A stretch of 64,000 nucleotides of DNA, taken from assembly GCA_963693085.1 (NCBI GenBank), contig OY856413.1, positions 106,199,501 through 106,263,500 of the forward strand. Direction: 5' to 3'. The stretch is from Alisma plantago-aquatica. Lineage: Eukaryota; Streptophyta; Magnoliopsida; Alismatales; Alismataceae. The notes beneath the pieces are model-generated. The model did no database searches and was not told where the DNA came from. It saw nothing but the letters and a program-made list of their open reading frames with translations. The first letter of the stretch is position 1, and every line of letters begins with the position of its first letter. Positions 49,931-62,380 of the stretch are shown in pieces. The position numbers and the translations under genes were made by a program.

Positions 49931-52900
49931 TCCTTCCCCTCTTATAGGAATTTTGCCCTCAAAATTCCCTCAAACACACAAACAAATAGGATAAGACTTC
50001 CTCATGTACATCATGGCTCCCATATGGTTTTACCCTCTCCATGGCACCTCTCAAGAACCTTCATCATCTCATATTCTTGCATCTGAGTTCTTTTTCACCT
50101 TGGTACCTTGTACCCTCATAGGTGACTCAGGACATTTTAGCTTCTCTCAAAGCTAACTGGGTTCATGGCTCAGCACATGGCTTGGGTACCTCACATAGTG
50201 CTCTAGATCAAAATTGTGGAACACATCACGTTATCCTGAGGGGTAAGACTAAACATAACCACCTCCATCAATCCATCTCAAAAGACTGAACATAACCACC
50301 TCCACCAAAAAAAAGGACTGATCATAACCACCTCCACCAATCCATCTCAAAAGGACCCATATATCGGGGACTCAGCTTTCTCAGTTGTATCTTAGAGGGG
50401 TCGGATTTTCACATCGCATATTCTCCCACAGTGAACTGCATGTCAGTCTACTTTGCATCAGCTCACGACTCATGTCACCCCTGGGCTTCCTCAGCCATCG
50501 CATGATCAAAGCGACTTCATCTGCACCCATTGTGGTCCTTTTCTGAACTTCACGAGGTCCCTTCACCAATATTATCTTAATGAAGTGGTGACCAAAACAG
50601 CCACCCTTACAGAGCTTCTTTACATCCCAATATTGGCTATGGTGGTTATCATCACATCTCTCATAGGGAAAGAACTGCCCCCATGTATCACCCTGAATGA
50701 GCACACATGCTCTCATCAGACCCTCTTGTCTAGAATCATACTAACCATTAGTTAGGGGTGATAAGTTGTACTCACATCGAGTTCTTCATGTATCTGCTTC
50801 CACCTTATGGAAGTGAATCTTTAGGTCTTATTCAAGAACTTTTGAACTTACATCCTGGTGCAATTGAACAATCTCTCTTACTTGTAGTTTAACCGGATCT
50901 GTCTCCCGACAGTATTCTCTCTTTCTCTTAGATTATGTCATCTAGGTAAGGCGATCTACCATAACCCATATTGCATCTTGACCTTCCTTGGTCCAGGGAG
51001 GCTTACCATAACATCCATAGTGATGAACTCCCATTCCCTCCCAGGGACTTTTTATCCTTTGTATCAACTTACTGGATTATTGGTGTTCGTCCTTCACCTC
51101 CTGACATGCATGGAGACAAGCCACATGCAACTTCATCTTATGCATCCAAAGTACTACTAAAATGTACCATCTTAGTAGTATCATGGTGTATGGTGACTTA
51201 AAATCATGATCTCATGTATGTCATGATTCCTCAAGATTGATTCCTCAGAAACCCTAAATCACTCTAGTCGGGGTTTCATCACCTTCTTTTCTAAAGAAGT
51301 GCATCTGAGGTTCTACAACCATCCTTTTATCGCATCAAGGCCTAGGATGGCTAACCAAACAACCATTAACATGATCAATAGATCTTGTTACATCTGAGTG
51401 TTAGCCAAACATATCTCCTTTTCTAAATTTTGGGTTAACCTAACAACCTCTTCTAGCCTCTATCTAAACTAGGAAGTTGCATCTCAACCAGAGCATCCAT
51501 TACCACCTCACATCCTTATGTGTAATGTCATGTTGAAGACATACACCTCAATGTATTCCACTTATTATCTCATCTCAAACTCTAAGTTTATCTTCATCAA
51601 GAAAACTCTGAGCTCATCCTCTTAGTTTTCGAACTCAACCTTGTATAACTCGCAAATTCCACATAGCTCATGATACAAACATCCTCCTAAGATGACTACC
51701 TTAGTTCCCTTGGTGTTTGTACAACATCCACACGTCATACACTCTATAAGGGTACGTTATTATCTCCATCCTCATGCATCGTAGCAATGTTTCCACTCAC
51801 ACTATCTTTATCCTTGGTGTATGCAATGCATATTGTTCTATCTCTCACTCCCATAGCAAGAGGAAATAAGTATTTGGATGCAGTCCAAATACAAAGTTCT
51901 TCCCATTCCAAGAGTAGAGATGGTACATCCCACATTTCCAGTACACCTAAAAATCTAAATTGAAATGTGCCTCACATGCATCTACATCATGAACATCTCA
52001 ATATCCAGGTTACTTCCATGAAAACCTGGTCTCGAACCCACTTGGGTCATCATACAATCCTTAGTCATCTCCTCTAGGTCTATAGGGTGTCGTCACTTTT
52101 AGGGTCATCCCTCTTCCCTTATGCATTAGAGAGTTCCCTCTTCATTTGCCCTTTGGGTCCCATGAGTTCCTAAAGGTGATCAATCTCCTAACCCATGGCC
52201 CTTAGACAATGACAGTTGTTACCTCCCGACCCTATGGTCATGTGCAACTAGGGAATTAGGAAACTCCTACTCCTATTGGTCTTATCCCTACCTGACCCTA
52301 GGATAGACTCCGGATTATAACATAGTACATATCCAACTTGAAACCTTACCCAAGTCTCCATCATCTCTCTCGACATTTGTGGTCTGACTTATGTCCTTTC
52401 ATAGGGGTCATGGCGACCTATCTACCTCATTCAGGCCCCATACCGGTTACCTCCATATAACACATCCACATGCACTCAGAGATGATCATCTATAGGTCTA
52501 CAAGTTCACTCTTATACTATGTACTCTCCACTTAGCTTCTCAAGATTCTATGAAACCTCTTAGGGTTTCCTCAAACCCAACAAAAGTTGATCAATACCCT
52601 ATAAAAGCGTCCCTCTCCCTAGATGGGGGGGAACTATCTCTTGATAGAAACAAAGGTCACAAATGTACTTATGTCCAGTATTTACCTTCACATGAGCATG
52701 CTTAACCGTAGCAAGCTACTAAGGCATGTAACTCACAAGAAGACCACCTTATAAACCATGCTAGGTCTCCATGGTAGGTCCTACTTATTTCTATTCCTTC
52801 ATATTGGACCAACATCATACCTACCCATGTCACCAACTTAGATGTGAGGGGTTCAACAAACATACCTTAATCTCAGGGGTTCCAATTCCTCTCAACATGA

Positions 52901-54476
52901 GGAGTGCCATGCTCAGATCTATGGAAACTCAAATCTCATCTTGAGCATCAGGTGCACCAGGTACTACTACTTCCCCTCTTAGGTCTAGGAACCCTAGGTT
53001 CACCTTTCTGATGTCCAACTGCATGCTCAACCTTTTAACAACAAACCAAGCATGTACAAGGTATAGCGTGCACATCCTATTATCATTCCACTTGAATAAC
53101 ACCTCAGAGTGGAGTCCTCCTCAAGGACAACTAGCTAGGTATAAGGCCTCACAACTTTTAACCAAGCCTCTTCAAGGCCTAAGGAACTCTTCTTCCTATC
53201 CTTAGAAGGTCAGCACTTATGTTCTCTACTCATAGGTGCCAGCAGCTTCATCCTTTCACTTAGGGTTTGGTTCCTCTAAAGGCAACCAATATACCATAAG
53301 CCTCCAGGGATCGTGCATGAGGCAACCGCAACCATCCTCTTAGGTCGCATCATCCTCAACTTCTCAGGGTTTCTCCTAGCCCAGAGTCTAAACTTCCAAC
53401 CTTCTAGCTCAGGCCCTGCTCTCTCTCTCTAGAGCTTAACCCTACAACAACCTTACCACTAGAGGTCCTCTCTCCAAGGGGGATCAAGATCACAAGCGTA
53501 CACCTACATGAGAGAAACCTATGTTCTCTTAAGATTATCCAAAACTCTTCATGCTTATCTCATAAGCTATCTGACATACTCTCTTGGCCAGGGTTTTAGC
53601 CTACTGTCAGCACTACTGACGTACTTTGCGTGCATATTATGCTCATATAAGCCCATAGGATTTCTATATGGTCCTCACTAACCTCATCAATGAAGGACTT
53701 ATCCTTCACTCAACTATGCACGACCCTTCCCAGGGTTGGGTCGCCAAAGGTACTTGGTCATCCCACCTCACATGGCTCATATCGTCATGGGTATCCAAAC
53801 CAAAAGCATGTCCACCCACACACATGGTCTACCATGACATCTAACTTATCGTGTCATCCCTCTCTAACCACCACTTACGGTTAGGGTTAGCATCATCCTC
53901 AGAGGATGTACCAGGTCTCTACCTTTAATGGAGATCTCTACCTCCAAAACCGACTCTCTACTCGTCCTCCTGACCAGAGGGTCGAACCTGAGGTCTCTCA
54001 TGACAACACATGTCATACGACCTAAGCATGCATCTATTCTTTAGTTTACACATAAACTACTAAGCTTTTGTCCATGACATCTTATTTACATGCTTGTTAT
54101 TAATTTTGGTTGAGGATTCCTTAACCTTATCATGCAAACCCTATCCTTAAGAGGGTGAGGAAGAGAGAGAAAACCCTAAACCTTATAATCCTAACAGAAT
54201 TAGGGTTGATAAGGGATGAAAATAGATGAGAGAGTCCTAAAGGTATCTTATTTCGAGTCAGATCCTAAGTCATTGGCCAGGCAGTCACACAGATCTGGGA
54301 GTCCTTGTATTCTGACTAGAGGTGCAGAGGAAAATATTGCCAGCCCCCAGATGTGATCCTTTTCTAGAAACCTCTATCTTTCAGAAAATCCTATAATAAC
54401 TCCCTCAATTCTATGGAATTTGTAAAATTTAATAATTACTCAAGATTAAATGAGAAACCAATTCTCTGGTACCAAA
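49931..54476 (-). other. Array 2, second internal region (uninterrupted)
   Basis: About 4.5 kb, polypurine tract at the left end (49931-49941) and a one-base-changed primer site at the right end (54464-54474, minus TGGTACCAGAG). No pol or gag domain. It gives the empty-site sequence for Athila-2. Confidence 0.85.
50250..50345. repeat. Short tandem triplication in the second internal region
   Basis: GACTGAACATAACCACCTCC and near copies occur three times here but once in the first internal region (about 32228), so it expanded after the two internal regions separated. Confidence 0.8.
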
Positions 54477-57400
54477 TATAATGACCTGGTCATTTGCCTC
54501 CCGGTAACCCCCAATTAAGGGATACCAAGAGGTCAGAGTCGTTATCCCAATTACCCGGATCAAAGGTTCGACAAATAATCAGTAATAATTATAAAATTCT
54601 ACCATCTATACTGAAAACCGGAATAAAATAAAACTTTGCATACCTTTTTCAAAAACTTGGATATCTAACTTCTATCCACGTCTGGACTCTATTCTAACTA
54701 ATCCTCCTTGCACTTTATTTCTTCATTTCACAATATGCCACTTTACTATTTGTCCTTTTCAATTTGTACCTAAAACGCCGACAAACAAAATGTCGGTCAG
54801 CATAAATGAATATGTCGATATGTGGGGACAACCAAAATTTCACAAATATGGCTTACAATCTAAATATCACAATCAAGTTAATTAACAAGCCAATATATGC
54901 TTTCAATGTGACATTCTCCACTACTTTTTCCCTAACCCTGGAATACCCTCTTTAGGGTTTCTCTTTTTCCATTGACTTAAGGCTACCTTCTCAATCCCGA
55001 GCTTGGTGCATGGGGTCACCTCTCATGGTGACTATTAGTCATGCAACAAAGACCACCTTCTCAATCTCGATCTTGGTGTATGGGGTCACCACGCATGGTA
55101 CCCATGGGTCTTCCCTCCCGGGCTTGACCTTTCTGCATCATCCATCAGGGTGGCATGAACACTTATATTATAATTGTGATAATCATAGTGACTTTATGAT
55201 TTGCAAGTATGAACATCCAAACTGATAGGTTGCATTCAATGTGATCAATCATCTGAAAAACATTCGTGAAACTAATGTGATTAACCATAATTAACCACAT
55301 ACCTGATCCAGAGCAACTTGATGTCCAAGCAATAATTTTCAATAATAATCAAACAAGCAATCAACAATATCCTGAAAGTAATGCAATACATCCAAGTGTC
55401 ATTGTTTTATCCAAAACATTCTCAACATAGACTTGGATTCCAACTTAGGCTTTCTAGGCCACTTTAGGGTTTTATTAGGGTTTTAACCTCTATAATACTT
55501 TTATCACATTTAATGCTCTCTTAGTTCACAAACCCTAATTTCAACATCATAAGCCCAATTAAAGTCTATTATTCTCTTTTATACTAAAATCACCATCTTT
55601 ATCCTTTTAAGTTATTTTAAGATCATTAGACTCAATTATCACCTTTAGTTTCTTTCGAATTGACAACTCATATTTCATTATGGTATAATTCACATATGAA
55701 CTCCATTTATCACATTAATCTACTTTCTCTGGAGATGCATGACAGGGGCGCTAGGTACATTGGGACGTCTATTCGATCGTCACTACCATCCTGACAGAAT
55801 ATGCAACATCTGTGGAAGAGAGAAAGAAGATATTAGGCACATGTTGTTCAGGTGCCCTCAAGCGTGGGAGCTCTAGAAGGAAAGCCTGAGAGCAGTGCAA
55901 GCAAGGATCCGGGAAGCTGGAGAGAGCAGATCAGACGGAGGAATCACGAGACTCATAACCCAACAAAGTGAAGATGAAAACCATGTCATGATAGCTTCTT
56001 TGTGGACGGTTTGGACCAGGAGAAATGCCATCATCTTCAATGAGCAGCCGAAGCCACCGCTCATCACCCAGTGACACCTACTAGCACTAATCACAGGATA
56101 TCACGCCACACAGCTCTCAAGTATTGAACGGCCAGGAGCAAAGGAGAAGAGGACGCCCGCCTGGAAGCCACTCGAAGAAGGAATGATCAAATTAAATTGC
56201 GACGCAGTAGTCAATATACATAGATTTGATGGTGTTGGACTTCTGTGGAGAGATCATGCCGGAAAGGTGTTACACGTAGCTGGAAGCAGACATCCCAATC
56301 TTCACGACGTGCCGGCAGCTAAAGCTTGGGCCATCAGGGAGGGCATCCGACAGTCTAAGGAACAACACATAATAAGGTTAGTGGTGGAATTAGATTCGGA
56401 AGCTATCATCCACTTCATAAAGTCAGAAGATAGACGTCCGGATCTTCTTGGAATCCTACTTGCAGACATTCACAGTTTAAAGTCTTTCTTTCAGTCAATT
56501 AGTTTTGTTTTCTATAGAAGACAGGCGAATGGACTAGCACACCTGCTAGCTCATGAAGCCTCTGTTAGTTCTAGTCCTTTCTTTTTATCTTCGTCTTTCC
56601 CTCAGTCTGTAACAAACTGGATTGAGCCATCTTTGAGCTCGGAGTAATAGAAAGCTGGTGTTTGACCTCAAAAAAAATCTACTAGAAAACCCCAATTACT
56701 AATTTAAGGGTATTTATCCACAATTAGGAACTTTTATACTCAACATATCTTAGAACCATCAAATCTCAGCTTTATTCATGAATTTGACCAATTGAAGCCA
56801 TTAAGAAACATAATTACTAACAGTAGGGTTTCAAGGCCCATTAAAGCTTATTTATGTACATGGAACCCTAAATTAATCAAATTACACATAAGGTTCATCC
56901 TTTTAGATCTAATGTGTCTTTTTATAATCAATATGTTAATATCGACTTTAATCATCCATATAGCCCTTCTCGATACATTAATCATCTTAAATTAGGGTTT
57001 CTTAACCATTCCTATACTAATGTTGATAACTTCCATTACTTTTCTAATTGCAAGAGGAATCAGGCTTCCGTTACATTTTTATTGCATTCCTCCCATTTTT
57101 CTGAGCAAAATACATATATTATTTGCTACCATCGGAGTTACAAGTAATTAGTTATGAAAATTGCAAGTTTCACTTACTTGGACCAATGGCAGGCTGCCAC
57201 GTCAGCCTTGCCATGCAACACGTAGCCGCAGCTGAATTATAACAGAATGACCATACGGCCCTTACTTAATTCGTCAGTTCTTCATGGCAAGGAGGGGAAA
57301 AAATGTCCAAAGTCACCTGATCTTCTTCCTCCTCACGCAACCCTAGCATTGCCGACTGCAGCAGCTCGAGGGGGGGGCTCTCCTCCTCCCTCCTTGGACA

Positions 57401-58594
57401 CTAGGGGCACTACCGACAGCCCCATTGCGTCCACCACCCTCCGCCGTACCTGTGGGGGTCCAAAGATGGGGTCGAGGTGGCTGGGATTGGGCTCGGCGAT
57501 CTGCAACTTGTGGTTGTCCTATGTAGTCGTCTTACTGCGGCTACGCATAGCTAGGATGAGGGGACGACCACCCAGTATCCCCTTGGTATCATGGGAGTAG
57601 CTAGCCTCCATTGTAACTCCTCCACGGCCCCTCGGTGCTCCAAGGTTAGCACAACTTCTTTTGTTTAGGGTTTGAATGAAAACAAGAAGGAGAAGAGAAA
57701 GGGATGCATGGGATCTTCTTGAACTCGGGCCAAGGGGTCTACCCTTTAAGTAGGGGTGGGTAGAAATGGCCTAATATGCTTGCCCATGAAGAAATAAATC
57801 CCTTTCCCAATAGGAAACCAAGTTCCTTCATTATGAAGCAATATTCTCCCTCTTAAAAAAAAACTATTTGATATTCTGTTTCGTTAGATATTATGAATTT
57901 CAAAATTATCTCTTTCTTCATCACTAGGCTTGACTTTTAATCCATTGGCCACGAAATTATACTTCATCATAGAAGAAAGCACCTCTTTTTAATAATACCA
58001 CAAATTCATTAATTATGTATCACATTATCCTCTTATTTTTGTATTATTTGCATTTTTCTCTTTCTTCTTACTCATTGGGACTCCTTGGACCCCTAGAAAT
58101 CCTAACATTTCGAAATTCCTTTTAAGGATGTTTATTATATTTCTAGATGCATCTACATCCATTATTTCTCATTATCTTACTTATTTCTTTATTAAGATAT
58201 TTCTTTTCAAGGATTTCTCTTTATCCTTTATTCCCTTTTTCCTCTTTTCCTATTTCTTCTATAAGAAATCACATAGAAATGAAATTCATTTAATTGTGGC
58301 CATTAATTCCAATTTCTAGATATTTATATGTATTTCTCATAATTACTTTTCTTAATATCCATTATCTTATATCTTTTCCTTTTATTTTGACTTTTCTTCT
58401 TTTCTTCTCTTTTATATCCATTATTGGATTAATCTAATAATAGAAATTATGAAATTCCTATCAAAAGGGAGATTTGCAAAGAAATCCATCTTTTCAAGCA
58501 AAGCATATAACCTTTTCAATTTTCAATTAAGTCCATATTCACAAAATCTTTACAATTCAATTATGAAAACAGATGCAAAATTGAGGTTGTAACA
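54477..58594 (-). repeat. Array 2, LTR C with a LINE insertion
   Basis: 4118 bp, about 3.16 kb without the LINE fragment at 55724-56675. The start reads TATAATGACC where LTR B has TGTAATGACC. The end GGTTGTAACA meets the resumed Copia LTR. Confidence 0.9.
55724..56675 (+). mobile_element. 5'-truncated LINE tail: zf-RVT and RNase H domains
   Basis: A zf-RVT domain (TGALGTLGRLFDRHYHPD, then CNICGREKEDIRHMLFRC) with a stop soon after (about 55874) and another near 56072. From 56183 an open frame carries an RNase H-like domain: LNCDAVVNIHRFDGVGLLWR, VELDSEAIIHFI, FYRRQANGLAHLLAHEAS, ending at 56647. The family AEAWA block reads AKAWA, losing a Glu. The fragment ends in a short A run and is flanked by the 7-bp repeat AATCTAC (55717-55723 and 56676-56682), as expected for target-primed insertion of a truncated L1-type LINE. 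Confidence 0.9.
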
Positions 58595-59129
58595 TTAGTG
58601 GTGCATCAACTACGACAGTGGATTTGAGCAGCGGAAGACGCATATCAGTTGGTGGCACTACATTGGTGTTGCGGCAGAGACTACGACAGTAGTATGTCCG
58701 TTCAGCGGAGAACGTGTTTGCTCTCTCAGGTGAAGAGAGTTCTTTGGTTGGCAGGAGAGGTACACAACCTCGTCAGGAGTAGAGGCGGCCCGGTCAGCAG
58801 TTGCAGCGACAACAAGCAAGAGCACAACTGTGTGTCTGATTCTTTACAACGACAGAGGTGTTGTGAGGAGAAAAAGATAAGTGGGATATTTTGTACACAT
58901 TTGGGTGTAATTCTATTCTTCCTATCTTTGTTCTCGTATGGGGGGAGCGATCCAAATTTAGGGGTAATTAAATCTAGACGGTGTGAGTTGTAATCTTGAT
59001 TACATAGTACTTGTTGGTCGGTATTGTCTCATGGTTTTTCTCTTTTCATCTTGGGGAGAGTTTTCCACGTTAAATCTTGTGCTTTTAGTTTTGCATAACA
59101 CGTCTCTTACACACCACAAATTACTAATA
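58595..59129 (+). repeat. Copia LTR, 3' portion (resumed after array 2)
   Basis: Starts with the second TTAGT copy (58595-58599) and continues the LTR interrupted at 28738. Past 58911 it holds U5-like sequence (CTCATGG…GTTTTCCACGTTAAAT) typical of plant Copia LTRs, which the truncated copy at 22810 lacks. The proposed end is ACTAATA at 59129, CA changed to TA, followed by GTGTG. No primer site follows, so it looks like a solo LTR. Confidence 0.75.
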
Positions 59130-59134
59130 GTGTG
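59130..59134. other. Candidate target-site duplication GTGTG of the Copia LTR
   Basis: Pairs with CACAC at 23507-23511 after the inversion is undone. Low complexity. Confidence 0.5.
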
Positions 59135-59361
59135 CACCCAGGTGGGTCGATTGTGGCTGTCATTTTTTAACAAACCATATAGACAAACAATATTTTGCTT
59201 ATTTTCTGTGACCAAAGAAAGAATTAAAGTTGCATAGTTTATCACACGTTTTTCTAGATATTCCTACTGCTAGTATCTAGGCATCAAATCAGGATTTCAA
59301 ATCTAGACTAGGCTTATGTGGTTGATGGATCATTGTGCAATCCAGATTAGGTTATAATTTT

Positions 59362-59522
59362 AGAAATGCTAGGTGGACACCATTTTGTAACCCAAAAAAA
59401 ACCCCAAACAATCTCCACCACATGTTACAAGGTATAACAAATAAATATACCTTGTAATGTGTGGTGGAGATTGCTTGGGGTTCCATTTTGGGTTCCAAAA
59501 TGGGTCTTCATAGAAAACCTCA
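59362..59522. mobile_element. Hairpin MULE-type MITE, copy 2
   Basis: A 161-bp, almost fully self-complementary element related to 24780-24984, with a shorter centre (…GTATAACAAATAAATATAC…). Flanked by a perfect 9-bp repeat TATAATTTT (59353-59361 and 59523-59531). Lies about 1.2 kb upstream of the FAR1-like gene. Confidence 0.9.
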
Positions 59523-59531
59523 TATAATTTT

Positions 59532-59877
59532 GTTCAGAAACTCAGTTTACTTTCACGAAAAAGATCCAATCCTGAGCGGGCGTTTTCTCAGGACGTCCTG
59601 AACTCAATCATGGCCGCATGAAAAGGTCGCTTTTTCATGGACGGTTAGATCAAATCCAGGGGCATTTCTGGGTTGGAAAATTTTATTTTTGGTGCTAAGA
59701 TTTGGCAATATTCTGACAACCCTCTCTCTCCCATGTGTGGATACAAGCCATATGAACACAGTTTCTGTCATTGTCATCTCATCTCCCGCTCTTACTCACT
59801 CTCATTTCTCTCATTTTCCCTTTCCTTCCAAAAACTAGATCGCTTGATCCCTCTTCGTCGGTGGGAGCGAGACGGAG
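59532..59877. other. Intergenic sequence
   Basis: No gene or repeat recognised apart from a CT-rich patch at about 59785-59830. Confidence 0.4.
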
Positions 59878-60235
59878 GCAGTGAGAAAAATCTTATATGA
59901 TCGTGGTTGTTGTTGGTTGTCTTAAGGCCTGGCGGCAAGAAAAATCTTGAGATTGTGGTTGTTGTTGGTCGTCTTAAGGCCCGACGGTGAGAAAAATCTT
60001 GAGCGATCGTGGTTGTTGTTGGTTGTCTAAAAATCTTGAGTGATCATGGTTGTTGTTGGTTGTCTTAAGGCTCAAAAGGCCTTCATCTCCTGTACTAGAC
60101 TAAGATTGGTGTTGTCTTTCGACAACAGTGGTGATACGGTGACAACGAGAAAAATCTTTACCGATCATGGTTGTTGTTGGTTATTTTAACGCTCATCGTG
60201 GTTGTTTTTGGTTATTTTAACGCTCAAGCAGAGTT
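59878..60235. repeat. Minisatellite, ~50-bp degenerate unit
   Basis: Five or six units built around GAGAAAAATCTTGAGCGATC and GTGGTTGTTGTTGGTTGTC, interrupted once at about 60075-60145. It lies in the 5' flank of the FAR1-like gene. Confidence 0.85.
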
Positions 60236-60360
60236 CGACGTCTCAACCGGGATCGTTGTTGATTTAGTTGTTGTTATGTGATTCTGCATATAAGTGAGAT
60301 CGCCAAATCATATATTTTGCCTCTACATTAACTACATTTCTCTAAGTGATGGACTTTTTT

Positions 60361-60570
60361 CGATGAAAGGAAACTCTTTTATTCTCATAAACTTTGTTCG
60401 CTTCTCCCCAACTTTTTTCTCAGAAAAATGAAATAGTTTCGTTTATTTCTCTAAAAGGAAACTCTTTTACATTAACTGCATTTCTATTTTATTCTTATAA
60501 ACATTGTTCGCTTCTCCCCAACTTTTATCTCGGAAAAATGAAACAGTTTCCTTTAAAACTCTTTTATTTC
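60361..60570. repeat. ~110-bp tandem duplication
   Basis: ACTTTGTTCGCTTCTCCCCA and its near copy recur about 110 bp apart, with AAACTCTTTTA and GAAAAATGAAA blocks around both. Confidence 0.8.
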
Positions 60571-61162
60571 TTAAAAAGTTGTTTTCTTTCATTGAAAGAA
60601 TGTTATTTTGTTAATATTGTTAAGGAAACAATGAGTAAAAGAGTGATCATTAATATCAAAGCTAGTTACATCGGTAAAGGTTTGCTTTTTCATATCATAC
60701 TATCATTTGCTACATATTAGTACATCATGGCCAACGAATGGATGGACCATATTGACATGGAGTTAAATGACCTTCAACATGCTAATCGTTCAGAAGCTGA
60801 TGTGTCCTCACGGCGCCAAGATTCAGTTGGCGTTTTGCCATGATCACCTCCCCAAGTACCTCTACAGGGACAAGCCTCCTATGTGCCGACGTCATCATGC
60901 CAAGATGTCCAACAGATAAATTATGTCAGGAATACATGTTCGTTTGACGTAGATCTAAATGACATGGGTTTTCAAGAACAGGGTTGTCAAGGAATATCAG
61001 AAGAAATTTTTCATGTTAAAGATAATTTGTATCATGTTGAAGACACAGCTCCTTCCGCAAATCCTTCTTCTGCATATCTGGATGTGGAGTCACATGTCGT
61101 TCGGATTGAAATTGGTCTGAATCATATCTGCGTGACATCTGATTTCACCGGAGACAACATTG

Positions 61163-61586
61163 GTGGGAAGCTATTCATGTGGACTCTGATGGTTAGTTCC
61201 TTATTGCAGTTCCTTTTTTCCTTATTGTTGCTCATTTTTACGTGATTATTGTTACTTTTGTCATCGTGATATGTTCCCTTTCTCTCTATACTTGTATTCA
61301 TGATTTCGTCATCTTTTCCTTTTCTCATTCCTTCCAGTCATTCCTATTCGCATTCCAGTCATTCCTATTCTCATTCCAGTCATTCCTATTCTCGTTCCAG
61401 TCGTTCCTATTCCCATTCCAGTTGTTCCTATTCTTGTTCCAGTCGTTCCTATTCTCGTTCCAGTCGTTCCTTTTCTCCCTACATGTATCATGATTATTTG
61501 TTTTGGTTGTTTCTTTTGTCATGCTAGTTGAGCATTATTTATTTTTGAAGAGACGTTATTAATCATGTTATCTTTCATGATCTCAG
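61163..61586 (+). other. Putative intron 1 of the FAR1-like gene
   Basis: Acceptor TCTCAG ends at 61586. A donor at 61163 (G/GTGGGA) is the one that keeps phase with the downstream FAR1 frame; a donor at 61192 (GTTAGT) has a better look but is out of phase. The choice is uncertain. Confidence 0.45.
61322..61485. repeat. 21-bp minisatellite inside intron 1
   Basis: About eight units built from CATTCCAGT plus CATTCCTATTCT, with C/G and T/C variants. The unit is a multiple of three, which leaves long open frames on both strands that are artefacts. Confidence 0.9.
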
Positions 61587-62380
61587 ATGAAGTTAATAAA
61601 TAGGATTACTGGGAAAAACTTGAATTTAACTCTGTACACAAGGCACATCAATTCTATAATGATTATGCTCATCAGAAAGGGTTTGCAATGAGGATTGAAT
61701 GGGAGAAGAAGTTTACGGGAAAAATATGGATCATGAAAAGATTCAATTTATGTGATATGTCTGCAATAAACAAGGCTTTTGAAAGGGGATTATAAGGCAT
61801 GCCACTGGTTCAAGCAAAGAATTGATAAATCACCGATCAGGAACCGAGAAGCACCGCAGAGAAGAAAGGACAGGGTGCAAAGTGCATATTAAACTAAAGC
61901 TTGATCGCCAGCTCAATGTGTGCAAGATTACTAAATGGGATGTTGTTCATAACCATGCACTTCACCCGCAGGAATATGCACACCTTCTTAGATCCAACTG
62001 CATTATTTCAGAAGTCTAAGGAGTTGTAGCAGAGATCAACCAAGATGCTAGAATTCAATTAAGAAGTTCTTATGATGCAATGTCATTGGTGGCCGGTGGA
62101 CGTGAATGCGTTGGGTTTCAGAAATTGGATTTAAAGAACCATTGGAGGTGGAGGAGACAAAAGACAATGATAGCTGGTGAGGCCACTGCTCTGCAAGAGT
62201 ACTTTCACAATGAAGCATACAACAACCCATCATTTTACTATGACATTGAGGTTAATAGAGAAGAGAGATTTGCAAACATCTTCTGGGCCGACGGGAGGAT
62301 GAAGCTTGATTATCAGTTATTTGGTGATGTGATTTCTTTTGATACAACTTTCCAAACAAACAAGAGCTACCGACCATTAA

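Larger units (their letters stand above)
28739..58594 (-). mobile_element. Tandem long-LTR retrotransposon array 2 (LTR-int-LTR-int-LTR)
   Basis: Three LTRs (28739-31911, 46780-49930, 54477-58594) and two internal regions, all minus-strand, with TTAGT directly repeated on both sides (28734-28738 and 58595-58599). The host is a single Copia LTR, which resumes exactly at the far end. Primer sites of Met-initiator type lie left of LTRs two and three, and purine tracts lie right of LTRs one and two. No gag or pol motifs were found in the internal regions, so it is non-autonomous. About 30 kb long because of nested insertions (Athila-2 and a LINE tail); about 18.5 kb without them. Confidence 0.9.

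Noticed and set aside
59673..59900. 75-codon Ser-rich frame upstream of the FAR1-like gene
   Set aside because: Low-complexity CT-rich sequence without a recognisable domain; it ends where the minisatellite begins.
61242..61527. Ser/His-rich and Asn/Trp-rich repeat proteins on both strands
   Set aside because: A 21-bp satellite has no stops in several frames; the segment is intronic to the FAR1-like gene.
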